From the NCBI GenBank assembly GCA_039105265.1, contig JAPFFF010000003.1, positions 3,906,001 to 3,970,000 of the forward strand: a stretch of DNA of 64,000 bases, in the 5' to 3' direction. The notes beneath the pieces are model-generated. The model was not told the origin of the DNA and did not search any database. It was given only the letters and a program-made list of their open reading frames with translations. Made by a program: the position numbers and the translations under genes. Shown piece by piece: positions 35,509 to 46,700 of the stretch; the first letter of the stretch is position 1, and the number at the start of each line of letters is the position of its first letter. The DNA is from Tritrichomonas musculus (Eukaryota; Parabasalia; Tritrichomonadida; Tritrichomonadidae).

Positions 35509-38006
35509 CTACATGCACCTCATGAAAAAAGCCCTACTTCATCACATTGCGCATGAAAATTTTGTTTGAGACATAAACCATGAGAAGAGGTTGCAGAAAT
35601 CGATGAATTAACCTTGAAATCATTAATAATGCAATTCTGTATTTACAAGGAAATAGTGAAATAATATGTGAAAATAATTTTAATAATTATGCTTATAAAG
35701 AAGCATTGTAAGTTCATCATTTTCCAAATTGGAATCTTGATAACAAGCTCCTACTAATAGCTCCAGAACTCTTGCAACTACTCAGATACCAAAGCATGAA
35801 CTATGTAGCAATAATATGTTATAAAAATATGGAGAAAGTGTCACATTTGCATAATACAGTAATACACAAAAATATGGGAAATACATAAAAAAAATATGGA
35901 AAGTAAGGCCATATGCCAAATATCAATCCAATTACACAATCATTAGCATGTATTAATAATAATCCAAATATTAGTAAAAATCTTATCAGCGAGAAAAATC
36001 GATGACAACTATGAAATTACCTCACTCATCAACCGAGGTGTATGATAACAAAATTCTCATTATGCATATCAGATATCACTGCTGTAGCAAATAAACAAAG
36101 GATTGAAACTCAGCTGCCTTCTTAAATGGCTGATAGAATATTTTCGGAGCATATTCCTGAGACTTCATAAAACTTGGTAACAGATGTATCAAAAAAAAAA
36201 AAAAAAAAAAAAAAAATATTGATTATATTCAGTTGTCATGACACCTATGAGTGCTCTGGAACTATATAATGTGTGTTTTTATGATGAGAATGATTTGAGT
36301 GATAATTTATATGCGATAAGTTATCTATAGAAATGTGTTAGAGATTTAATAATTTGGAAATAGCTAGTCAAATATTTAGAGATGTTATATAATATAAAAT
36401 ATTTTTGTGAGTGATGCATGAGGTGTTGATAGTGATGATTGTTAATAGGTGGATTAAAGTGATATCGTTTTTTCTATTCAGAGTCAAAAGACTCAATAAA
36501 ATCGCCTTCAATTAAGATATCTCATTATATTCCTAAGTAAGTCCCTTCCTAAAAGAAGTTTGGCATGCATCAATTAATTAATAGTATTTAAAATATCAGA
36601 AGCAATGTTAAACACGCTAAGAGTGCTATCTCTCCTCAAACTGATGATGTAATGATTCAGAAGTTTAATCTTTCATCATCTAACTCACCATCGTACTTTA
36701 TTAATCGAAGTCTCAATGATCCACTCTTTTTTATAGTTCATTCGTTAAAAAATAATTGATTATCGCGTTTATTAATGAAGATGACATAAATGTTTTCATC
36801 ACTATTAATACTCATTTTTTCGAAAACTGCAGCGTTTATCATAAGAAAGATATTTTGCCAGCTATTTCCAAACTCTTTTTCTTTATGCATCTTGAAAAAA
36901 CTATCGAACAAATCATTAAATCAAAAAGGAGTATAACTCCATTAAGATTAGTCACCTTAAAAATAAAATCAATGATGACTAATTGAATATCAACAATAAG
37001 GCTTATTCAATTCATTACACATTGTTGATTTCATTTGCAAGTATCCTCATACATCTGTTCTATTCGATGATATCAGTGACTGTAAATTCTTCATGAATGA
37101 AACATTGTATTTATGTCAATTGTTGCATTGATGTTAACATATAAATGTGACATTCTATCTCTTGATTCAGGTATGGAAAGGACTCAAAACGCATATTTAA
37201 AAAGAAACCCCTGCATTGTTTTTATATTCTTATGATCCAATAAAAAATATTTGTGATATATTTAAAAGACAGTCAACTTCGAATCTCTGTATCTATGATT
37301 TTTACGTACAATATGAGAATATTATGTCGTCAGAAAATGAATATCCAGATTCTCATCCATTTCTTATAATTTAAGTGATTGACTCTATTTGAAAATTCAT
37401 TCAGGTAGAATAAAATTCCAGTTTCGAGAACTAGTTCGACATAGATATCAATTCTGCTTTGATCTCTAAAGAAATATTAGATATTTCATTCTCAATAGCT
37501 ATGAAATGTTGCTTGTTTTCAGAATTATAATTGATAATCTTAACAAACAACATACTTGTGTTATTTATTAATGTAATGTTATATAATGCAATAATCATTA
37601 ATGTTCATCTTTATAATTCCATCTGACAATCATCAAGTAGAAGAGTTGGCGCTAATTTAAAAACAAAATGTTTAATTTTCTAAATTGGTGAGAATCAAAA
37701 AAGTATCTCCTGTAGGATTAGGATATCCTTTAGAAAGATTTTTCATTTATAAGAGAAAATTGATTATTTTAAAAAACAATAATAATTATTTATATTTTAT
37801 AAAAAATATAATTTATTTATTAAATAAAAATAAAGATCTTTATTCGAAATAAAGATTTTCTTACTCTCAAATTATTAATAGAAAATTCTTGATGATCATT
37901 CAAAAATTTCTTAACGGTTCAATTCATTTAACCTTTTTTAGTAAAAAAGGCCGTTTCTTTTTCAGAATTTTATAAAAATTTTAAACGCATCCAATTTCAA
38001 ATTTTG
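35509..38006. other. decayed, unassigned sequence
   Basis: About 2.5 kb outside the transposon with a less extreme base composition than true intergenic DNA here and several short open stretches on the plus strand, the longest 76 codons (36756-36986). Others lie near 36248-36330 and 37230-37370. All are interrupted and match no family I recognise. A run of 27 or so A lies at about 36190. Best read as an old, broken coding element of unknown kind. The last 200 bases are the promoter side of the next gene. Confidence 0.4.
37997..38001 (+). promoter_or_regulatory. initiator-like site of the 1222-aa gene
   Basis: TTTCAAATTTTG directly before the ATG at 38007, an 8-nt leader. The same TTTCAAATT context precedes the gene at 28743 on the other strand. 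Confidence 0.45.
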
Positions 38007-41000
38007 ATGCTGGATTCGGGTAAAGAATATTACACTCGTTTCAGCCCAGCAGATGTTACTCAAATATCATTTAGTTTTGCACCAACACCAATTTCAAATC
38101 AAGAAATAAAGCTTCTTCCAACTGATGAAAAATTACATAAGAAATATCGTAAAAAATGGAAATTTTTCAGTCGTATTTTATTAAGAAAATTTACTGTAAA
38201 ATTTTCTAAAGAATTATATCGTGTTTCTTTAACTGTTATTCAACTTCGAAATTATTATATGAAATGCAGATTGAAAAAATGGTACTATCGCTTCAAATGG
38301 TCTAGAATGGTACATAGAATTTACAGGATTAATTACATACAACAAATAAAAACGCGCGCTTTAAGTTTAAAAGAAAAAAAGAAAAAAAAATCTCCAAATC
38401 AATTAAAATGGAAAACAATATCAAGATTGTTAATTACTTCAGAATTACGGAGTAGATTATATTCAGAGCTTAATTTACTGATAAAAGAAAGAAGAATGAT
38501 ACAAATCGCAAAATGGAAAGAATTGTGCCTAAAACTTCGACCTATAAACCTTCAAAATATTCAGAAATCATTTAAAGAAAAAAGACACAATAAATATATA
38601 TATAGGAGATTCTTTATTCTCTGGCTTCTCAAATATAGGAATCAAGGGGATTCGATCAAGTATATTTTTAAAGTTGAATACCCAGAAATGGCTTTACTCA
38701 CACATATCAATATACCTTTTGAATTTGATTCATATTCTATACCATTTACTCAAACCTCAATTTCAAAAGATATTTCTTTACTTAAAGATGTTTATGATTT
38801 TAGTGAAATTTTGCAGAATCTAGAATTAGAAGACTTACCTGACCTATTCATACCAGAGTTAAATGACAATTCATCATTAGCAAAACACTCAATTAATAAT
38901 TTGTACTCTCCAGTTAGCTTATATAGCCAAATTAAAATCCCTGAAATTGTAATTAATTCAATTTATGATGATTTTAATGATATGCAATCACACTTGTTTT
39001 CAAAAGACGAACAATTAAATTTATCTGTTTCAAGCTCACTTTCATATTTTCAAAGTTGCCCACAATTTCAATTGAAAGATAACGCAGAGGCTGACATTTC
39101 TTTATCAATGAATGATTTTTCAAAAGAAGATTTATCTTCATTAAAGAATTATCAAGAAAGAAAGAAACCGAACAAAGAACCTTCCAATATTGATATGAAT
39201 GTTCCACTTCATTTATCAAATATTTCAGGATCATGCGCACGCAGTTTATCTCAATTTACCATAAAGCCCACCATCAAAGAACAAAAGACACAGGTTAATT
39301 TTGACTTTGGCCTTGATGAAATAAAAGGACATATTGGTTCTTCATCTTTAACAAACTTTAAACATTATATAAATAAGAAGCATGTTCCAACAATTGAACC
39401 AGATGTTCCTCTTTCATTCCGATCCATTTCAGATCAAGATGCAAGTAAGAAAGCATTTTCTAATTATCAACGAATAGAAATAAAAGCACAATCAAGCCAA
39501 ATCGGAAATATTTATAAGAATTTCAATGATTTTGAGAAATCTGTTGTTTTGTCAGAAAAGACAAAAAGTCTTGATGGTTATTTAATCAATGATATTGATT
39601 CGAAAGACAATTTGTTTTATAATCTTCAAGATTATGAGAATGTTACTCTTCCAAAATCAGGTAATGCAGATGATATTACTGTTGATATCGTTTTTATCGA
39701 TGAAGTTTTGCCTCTTCAATCTGGCATATCAGGTGTTAGCTCGATTGAATTATTTGAATTGCCTCAATCAACAAATAAAGAATTAAATAAAGCAGAGAGT
39801 ATTACCAATTCAAAGAGTATTGATGATATTGGAAAAAAAGAAATACTAAATTCAGATGATGATGTAAGTATTAGTATAGAGCTTGAGCTTAGTGAAGAAA
39901 TTCCTTCTCTTAGTCAAAATTTGGAGAAGGTAAAATCATTTGAATTAATACAAACAAAAAATAAAAAATCAAAGAATACAGATCATATATTGAATTCTTC
40001 TACAGTTGAAGAGATTGTACCATTTAGTGGAATTGATAATTCTTCAATTGAAAATATAAATATAAATCAAAATATAAATCATATTAGCAATGTTAAATTT
40101 AATTCAATTGATACTAATAGAATTCAAAAGAGATTTACAATTCACCAATTTAATCCAAACTTAATCGATCTAACAAAGAGATTATCGAATTACAAATATA
40201 AATGCAAAGAAAATGATTTAAATATTTTGGATGAGAAAGACCTTTCATTAGCTCCTAATTATTCATTCTTACTTAAGCAGCCAGAAGTGACATTACAACA
40301 GATGAATAATACTGGACCAACATTAAAATTGTTATTTAAAACAACAGAAGAAGAAGAAGCTATATTTGAAGAAGAGGAAGAAGAATTTGACGATGTTAAT
40401 CTTGACTCAATTGATTTTAATTGCTTAAGCCCATTATATTTGGACATTCCATCAGATATTGTAAACTCAATTTCTCGAAATGCAAATTCTCTTGATTCAA
40501 CATGCCTTACTTATCATGGCGCTAATAATTCAGGTATTCTCTTTGATTCAAGTTTAAGTTATTCAAACCTTATTGAAAAGAGTCGGTATATTCCATACAT
40601 ATTTCAAATTCCTTCAAAAATTTTTTCTCCATTATATTTATATCAAAAAGATAAGCAAGAGTTGCATTACGATTCAACTGAATCAGTAATAAGGAATATT
40701 GCAAAAAATCCAAGTACTCTTATGTCAAAAACCCGTTATACTCCATCATTTCTCGATATGTATCCGCTAATGATTGATAATATTATTAGATTAACATATA
40801 ATGATCGTTCATCTTTAGTTGAAACAGATTATAATTATGATATTCATCCGAAAATTATTCATACTTGCCACTTTTTATCAAATGTCAAATCTTCATTTAT
40901 GCCTTTTAATACATATCAGAAAAAGATTAAAATCGCAAAGCCTCAAGAAGAATTAGCTTTTGCAGGATTTCAACTTCCAAAAGTACGATATACCCCACAT

Positions 41001-41675
41001 ATTTTTACATATATTTCTACAACTTTAAATACTCTTTGTTCGTATCATTGCAAACAAAAACATTTCCTCTCCTTGACAAAAAGGTCATTTGTTGTTTCAA
41101 AAGAAAATGACCAATTTCAAAAGAAAAAGATCAAAAAGAGAGCAATTATTAGAAAAACCAAGAAAACGAGTAATAAAAGAAATAATAATAATAACAATAA
41201 CAACACCAATGTTTTTGATACAGAAAACGATTTGACAATCAATCAAGTTACCTCAAAAAGAACAATCAAAGAGACTGTTAACAAGACCGTATTTGTTCCA
41301 ATTAAGATAGATGATTTTGATGAAAATGAATATGAACAAGAGCAAGAACAAATAGAAACCGTAAATGAGGTTATATCTAAATCTACACATAATTCATTGC
41401 ATAAAACAAAAGTGAATTCAAAGAGAAGTAAAAGAAGAGCTGCATCTGCAAAAAATAAAATACAAAGATTACAAGGTGATTCAATCTTGACTTTTAGAAA
41501 AATTATTATTGATGCTGATGAAACTTGCGATGATGAAAATGCGGAAAATCAATCCAACATAAACGTAGCTATAATACAAGAAAATGACAAGCCGAAGAAA
41601 TTAAGAAAAAAGAAAAGACGAGGTTGTAGTGTAAGCTATGAAAATAGTTCCCCAAAGAAATCAAACCCAAAATGA
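38007..41675 (+). CDS. large protein of unknown family, 1222 aa, with degenerate internal repeats
   Basis: Not recognised. The first 230 residues are strongly basic and W/Y/R-rich (for example CRLKKWYYRFKWSRMVHRIY), suggesting a nucleic-acid- or membrane-surface-binding region. The middle (about 240-650) contains loose repeats in which an acidic hydrophobic strand is followed by a serine-rich turn (ADISLSMNDFS, MNVPLHLSNIS, PDVPLSFRSIS, VSISIELELS). The part at about 850-1020 repeats an (S/T/V)RY(I/T)P motif (SRYIPYIF, TRYTPSFL, VRYTPHIF). The C-terminus is basic, with a polyasparagine tract and KKLRKKKRRG, a likely nuclear or nucleolar signal. Start set at the ATG at 38007, one codon after a TTG. 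No membrane segments. Possibly a chromatin or nuclear protein, a guess from composition only. Confidence 0.7.
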   Translation: MLDSGKEYYTRFSPADVTQISFSFAPTPISNQEIKLLPTDEKLHKKYRKKWKFFSRILLRKFTVKFSKELYRVSLTVIQLRNYYMKCRLKKWYYRFKWSRMVHRIYRINYIQQIKTRALSLKEKKKKKSPNQLKWKTISRLLITSELRSRLYSELNLLIKERRMIQIAKWKELCLKLRPINLQNIQKSFKEKRHNKYIYRRFFILWLLKYRNQGDSIKYIFKVEYPEMALLTHINIPFEFDSYSIPFTQTSISKDISLLKDVYDFSEILQNLELEDLPDLFIPELNDNSSLAKHSINNLYSPVSLYSQIKIPEIVINSIYDDFNDMQSHLFSKDEQLNLSVSSSLSYFQSCPQFQLKDNAEADISLSMNDFSKEDLSSLKNYQERKKPNKEPSNIDMNVPLHLSNISGSCARSLSQFTIKPTIKEQKTQVNFDFGLDEIKGHIGSSSLTNFKHYINKKHVPTIEPDVPLSFRSISDQDASKKAFSNYQRIEIKAQSSQIGNIYKNFNDFEKSVVLSEKTKSLDGYLINDIDSKDNLFYNLQDYENVTLPKSGNADDITVDIVFIDEVLPLQSGISGVSSIELFELPQSTNKELNKAESITNSKSIDDIGKKEILNSDDDVSISIELELSEEIPSLSQNLEKVKSFELIQTKNKKSKNTDHILNSSTVEEIVPFSGIDNSSIENININQNINHISNVKFNSIDTNRIQKRFTIHQFNPNLIDLTKRLSNYKYKCKENDLNILDEKDLSLAPNYSFLLKQPEVTLQQMNNTGPTLKLLFKTTEEEEAIFEEEEEEFDDVNLDSIDFNCLSPLYLDIPSDIVNSISRNANSLDSTCLTYHGANNSGILFDSSLSYSNLIEKSRYIPYIFQIPSKIFSPLYLYQKDKQELHYDSTESVIRNIAKNPSTLMSKTRYTPSFLDMYPLMIDNIIRLTYNDRSSLVETDYNYDIHPKIIHTCHFLSNVKSSFMPFNTYQKKIKIAKPQEELAFAGFQLPKVRYTPHIFTYISTTLNTLCSYHCKQKHFLSLTKRSFVVSKENDQFQKKKIKKRAIIRKTKKTSNKRNNNNNNNNTNVFDTENDLTINQVTSKRTIKETVNKTVFVPIKIDDFDENEYEQEQEQIETVNEVISKSTHNSLHKTKVNSKRSKRRAASAKNKIQRLQGDSILTFRKIIIDADETCDDENAENQSNINVAIIQENDKPKKLRKKKRRGCSVSYENSSPKKSNPK

Positions 41676-41780
41676 ATGTGTTGTAATAAATGTATATGTA
41701 TTTTTGTTTTATCTTTTTTCTTTTATTTTTTAATGGTTTACATTTAAACTTTTTCTTATATCAAAAATTTTAAATTTAAA

Positions 41781-43073
41781 ATGAAAAATAAAGACAGTGA
41801 TAAAGAAGAAAGACTTTCAACTCAGATCGCTTACAACAATTGCAATCTTTTGCGAAAAATCCTTTTGGAAAACTCAGATGTCGCTAAATCATCTAGCTTT
41901 CCTTTAATGTACTTTTCTTTTTTTCTAACTTTCTAGAAAAACAATGTTTAATGATATCAATAAATTAGATATCCCTGATGCCAATTTAAATTTAATGCAT
42001 GTCTCTGCATTTTATGATTCTTTAGAGTGTTTAGTTTTACTTCATCAAGATTACCAACAGCCAATTGATATACTAAGTCCAGTTTTTAATTGTTTTTCTT
42101 ATTCAGGCATTTTTAATTTTAATATTTTATTATTCTCCTCTTCATTATGCATGCTTTAACGGAAGTTTGGAATGCGGTGAATATTTACTTAGCCAAGGAG
42201 CTGATCCTAATCTTATTTCAGAAGAACGCATTTGATAATTTTATTTTTTATAACTATACACCTCTCTTTTTAGCTGCATTTTCGGGAAATGCTAAATTAA
42301 TGAATGCACTTTTTGATTATAATGCCAAGTTTGATCCAAAAAGCCCAACTACTAGAAATCCTCTTAATCAATCTCTTATTAGCAAACATATTGACTGCCT
42401 CGAAATCATTCTCCGTCGTGGGTTTAAGCCAATAAATAACAAAGATGGTGCACTTTCTCCTTTGATGCAAGCAATATCAGCTGGTCTTACTGATGCCGTT
42501 GAACCACTTCTTAATCAAGGTTTTGATATTAATTACACTAATCAACAAGGTAATTGCGCTTTATATCTAGCAATTAAATCCAATAATGAAGAATTAGTGA
42601 AACTCTTATTAGATCGTGGAGCTGACGCAAAATTCCGAGGATTATCTGGAAATAATGCTGTACATGCCGCTTGTGTTACAGGAAATCTAAATCTCTTGAA
42701 AATGGTTATTGATGCAGGTGCCGATCCTCATGCATTAAATGAAAAGGAGCAAAACGCAGCATTTTCAGCATTACAAGCTCCTCCTGATAAAATGCTAGAT
42801 ATACTTAAATATTTATACGATGAACAAGAATTCGATATCAATTTTGAAGTTGATGGTGATTCAATTTTAATTGATTTGCTTCCTGACTCTAAAAGATTTA
42901 CTCCAGAAGTTGCGCAATTCTTTCTATCACGTGGCGCTGATATCCAAAAAATATCAAAAACAGGTAAAAGTATATTTGAAATGGCAAAATCCTTCACAAA
43001 TTCACCAGAGATAATTAATATGTTTATAAAGAGAGCAGAAGAAGATGCAAAAAAGGCTAAAGCTAATCAATGA
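41781..43073 (+). CDS. ankyrin-repeat protein, split by two candidate very short introns and one frame break
   Basis: Ankyrin units run through the whole gene: LLRKILLENSDV; MHVSAFYDSLECLVLLHQ; YSPLHYACFNGSLECGEYLL; YTPLFLAAFSGNAKLMNALF; GNCALYLAIKSNNEELVKLL; NNAVHAACVTGNLNLLKMVI; and more. Exon 1 is 41781-41908 (ATG, MKNKDSDKEER), exon 2 is 41937-42081, exon 3 starts at 42107. Removing introns of 28 and 25 nt joins the frames cleanly and gives regular spacing between units. At about 42231, in CATTTGAT, one extra T separates the frame of SEERI from the frame that continues to the stop at 43073. This is either a real frameshift (pseudogene) or an assembly slip. About 410 residues if intact. 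It probably scaffolds protein-protein contacts; partner unknown. Confidence 0.65.
41909..41936 (+). other. candidate 28-nt intron
   Basis: Begins GTACTT and ends in TTCTAACTTTCTAG, with a CTAAC branch-type motif just before the 3' AG. Removal joins at| to a as ATA and restores the ankyrin frame. Introns of this size class are known in trichomonads. Confidence 0.6.
42082..42106 (+). other. candidate 25-nt intron
   Basis: Begins GTTTTT and ends TTATTCAG, phase 0. Removal joins ...DILSP to AFLILIFYYSPLHYACF and brings two ankyrin units into one frame. Its branch motif is less clear than in the first intron. Confidence 0.5.
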
Positions 43074-43730
43074 GAAAAGTATTTTCAAATCAAAAACTTT
43101 TTTTTATAACTATTATATACTATAACCGAAATTAATTAAAATAAATTAGATATTAATAATTATTTAGTCTTTCATCTATAAAAATTTATTTTAATTTGAG
43201 GTAAAACATGCAACTTTTTCAGAAGATAATAATCATCCATTTTTTCGAGATTTATTTTACATAGAAAAGATTTAAAGTTCCTTGTATTTTTTATTGATTT
43301 CTTAATTTATGCCATTTAGAGAATATGTTAAACGCGAAATAATCGAAAATTTTCAAAAATGAGATTATTATTTGATTAATATTTATTCTTAAAAATGGTT
43401 GATTTAGATAATCAAATGGCTTAATGGGCTTACTACATTGATATAATTTAGGATTTAATGGTTAAAATCAGTATTAAATAAGAAAACAAATATTTTTAAA
43501 ATATTTAAAAGGAATAAAAAAAGCATGAATAGGGGGTCATACATTTTTTTTTAAAATTATTAATTTTAATTTCTCAAAAAGTTTATTTAGACCATATATA
43601 CATACAAAAAGTTCTCTGTGCTGCAGCACTGTGCTTAAAAATTACACCCTTTTAATTTACAGAAAAAAATATACAACTTTTTCAATTTTTGCGATAAACA
43701 TTATATAAAATTTTTTTTTTAGATAATTAA
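43074..43730. other. intergenic, AT-rich
   Basis: 657 bases with no gene. A short palindrome (GTGCTGCAGCAC) lies near 43618. A TCAATTTTT about 47 nt before the next ATG is a weak initiator candidate. Confidence 0.5.
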
Positions 43731-46700
43731 ATGGCTACTTTTCGCCCTTTAATCACAGCAACTCCTTTTGAAAATTCTGAATCACAATCTCAAATAAGCA
43801 GAGAGTTTTGTGAACTTCACCAAAATTGGATCGAAAATGTGATTAGGCCACCAACATATCAATACCAAGCAATTCCAATTGAACCACTTCCTGAACCAAA
43901 AGTTGTTCCTTATAATAATGACTTTAATTTAACTGAAGAAGATAGTAAAGTGATCAATGATAAGCGAGAAAGTGAACAAATTATCAAATTTTTAAAACGA
44001 AGTAAAGCGGAAATTACTCTTGAAAATATTGGAATTGATCTTCAGCCAATATCAAACTTTGTCACTGGCCCACGAGAGCCAATAATTCTTTTTAATGTTC
44101 CAAGATCCGAGAATTCTGACGTTTACCTTAAAGTTTCTGTTGAAAACATATCTCTTCCAGATTCAACAACACCAATACCTGGGGTTCAAGGAATGCTGTT
44201 TCTTTTTGATGTAGTTGCTAAAACCGCTACTTCAGATCCTGTTTTTTTTGCATTTAACGATGACAAGCCTACATTTGTTCAAACAGCTGAATCAGTATGT
44301 TTTTTCAAAATTAGAAAACCGGTTCCAAAATCAACTTTTATGATTTGCGTAATATTCCAAGACAATTCAATTGACGAAAATCTCGCTGGGGCTCTTCCCA
44401 GTACATCACCACTTCCATATGCATTTTCATATCTTGCTCTTTGCGAAGGAGATGTAAAGAAACAATTTTCCAACACTTGGACTAAATTTGTTTCTTCAGA
44501 TTCATTTAAAAATATTGGACAGCCTCCATCCGAAGAAGATTGTGTTATTTTAAATGGGTCTATATCTGCTGAATTTTTAGAATTCAATGATCTTCCTCCA
44601 ACATGCTTAAATATTGATAATAATAGAAATAAACCACTTCTTTCATTGCCTGCATCGCCTAGCATTTCTGATCCCGTTGCTTCATTTTTTATTAGCGGAA
44701 TTCAATTTTTATTTAATAATGCCCCCAAAGGAGAATACATATACTTCAAATTTTATTTATGTCTTAATCCAACAGATCCTTTCAAGCCTGAAGGAACTAA
44801 ATGTATCGCATCACGTGGCGTTGACTTACTTCTTGATAGATATTCATCTTTTCCAATTCTATCTGGTAAAAAAGTTTATTTCCCTGATTTAATTCGAGTA
44901 TTAATCGAAAAACCATTACCAACCACTGCACATTTTATTTTCCACATATATTCCATCTCACACAATACTGCAAGCTTGTGTAAAATTGCTATATTGCCTC
45001 TATTTCACCCGCAAGATCAAACCCTTATTCAAAGCAATTTAATCACTATTCCAGTGACTCCAATGAAACGAATTAAATCAGAGGACTACCTATCAAAAGT
45101 TAAGTCAAGCTCTAAAACAAATGTAATAATTAACTTCAAATTCCCTGCTGTTTTATATCCTTCAAAATGCTTTGTTGATTTTGCAAATGCATTGATTCCT
45201 CAACAAGTTAATTGGGAAGTCATCACTAGCCAATCTTCAACTGAAGTACTTATTCTTTTAGCAATTCCAATTGTTTCTAAGCTTCTTAGCATTATATCTC
45301 CTGTAACAGCTGAATATATGATTGACTACTTATTTAGATTCAAAAATTTTGATGTGAAAAATATAATCAAATCGTGGGTGTATTCTAACTTTGATCCCAA
45401 GACAATAAGAAACAATTTTACTTCGTCATTTACTAACTCACTCGCCGAATTAATTCAATCTGCTACTGAATATAAGACAGAACTTATTCCTCAAATAGTT
45501 TATTCATTTGACTTATTGTCTGATATTCTATTGATTTCTTTTCCTCGAAAAACAGAAAATTATATTCCAAATTCAATTTTCAATATGTTTACCCAAATTA
45601 CTCAGCTTATCGGAAAACTTCTTATGTATCGAGAAAAAGAACTATGCGTTTCATTAAATAAGGAATTTTCTCTTACACTCTTCAAATTTAAAACAATGTG
45701 CGATGACCCTCAAATTTTCAAATCGTTAAGACATCATTTGAGATTTTTGATTCAGCTTAATCACAATGAATCATTCTTTTGCATTTTTGATTTTTTACAA
45801 GCATTTGCTGTAACAAACGAGTTTGCTATTTATATTGCTACTCAATTACCAGTCCGACCTTTGAATAATATTATGTTTTCACCATTCCATCCAATTGCTT
45901 CATTAATTTGCCTTGCTCTCAATAAAACAATGACAGCCGGTGATGAACACTCTTTAGTTGAATGCATTAAATTTTTGAATCAACTGTTCATTCCATTGGA
46001 ATTGATTGATACAGCATTATCATTTAGGATTGGTTATGTATTCTTCCCAATTATTGATATTATTTCTTCGTTTTATGCATCTGATTTAATGAAAAGCTAC
46101 CATTATGACTTAATGCCAACAATCTTATTCTTACTTGGTTATACGCCCTCTCAACTTCTTAAAAACTTCTTTTCATCCATGTCACCTAACTTTCAGACTC
46201 TCTTTATTGAATTTTTAGCATCTGTTACTGAAGCAATGATATCAAAATTAACGCCAGAAATAACTGTTTTGAATGGACTTTTTAATCAATTAACTCAACG
46301 TGTAATTCAATTCCTATTTCTTAATTTAAATTATTTTGCAGATTGTCTCCCATCAGTTATTAAACTAATTTCACTTTTCTTCTCTCCTTATCAAATTCCA
46401 AGGAACTTCCCTAAAATATTTGATATTGTATCCAGATTAATTAAGATTTATCCATGTCAACGTCTCCTTGTTCAAAATCTTCTTGAAGTTATGACAAGAA
46501 AGCAAAGCATTGCACGCTGCTTTGCCACTTCTTTGATTTTACTTTTCTTCAAAGCAGATTTTGATGAAAGAAAGACTGTTACTGTCTCATCTGTCGAAGT
46601 TATTGATGCACTTACATCATTACTTCTTCACTCTCCAACTGAACAAATTTCAATCTATAAACAAATGATTGTTCGAATCCAAACTTTAAGTCCATATTTC

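Noticed and set aside
36756-36986. 76-codon frame as a gene
   Set aside because: No family, no initiator, and it lies within decayed sequence.
43600-43660. Structured RNA around GTGCTGCAGCACTGTGC
   Set aside because: Only a short palindrome; no larger conserved fold or gene boundaries.
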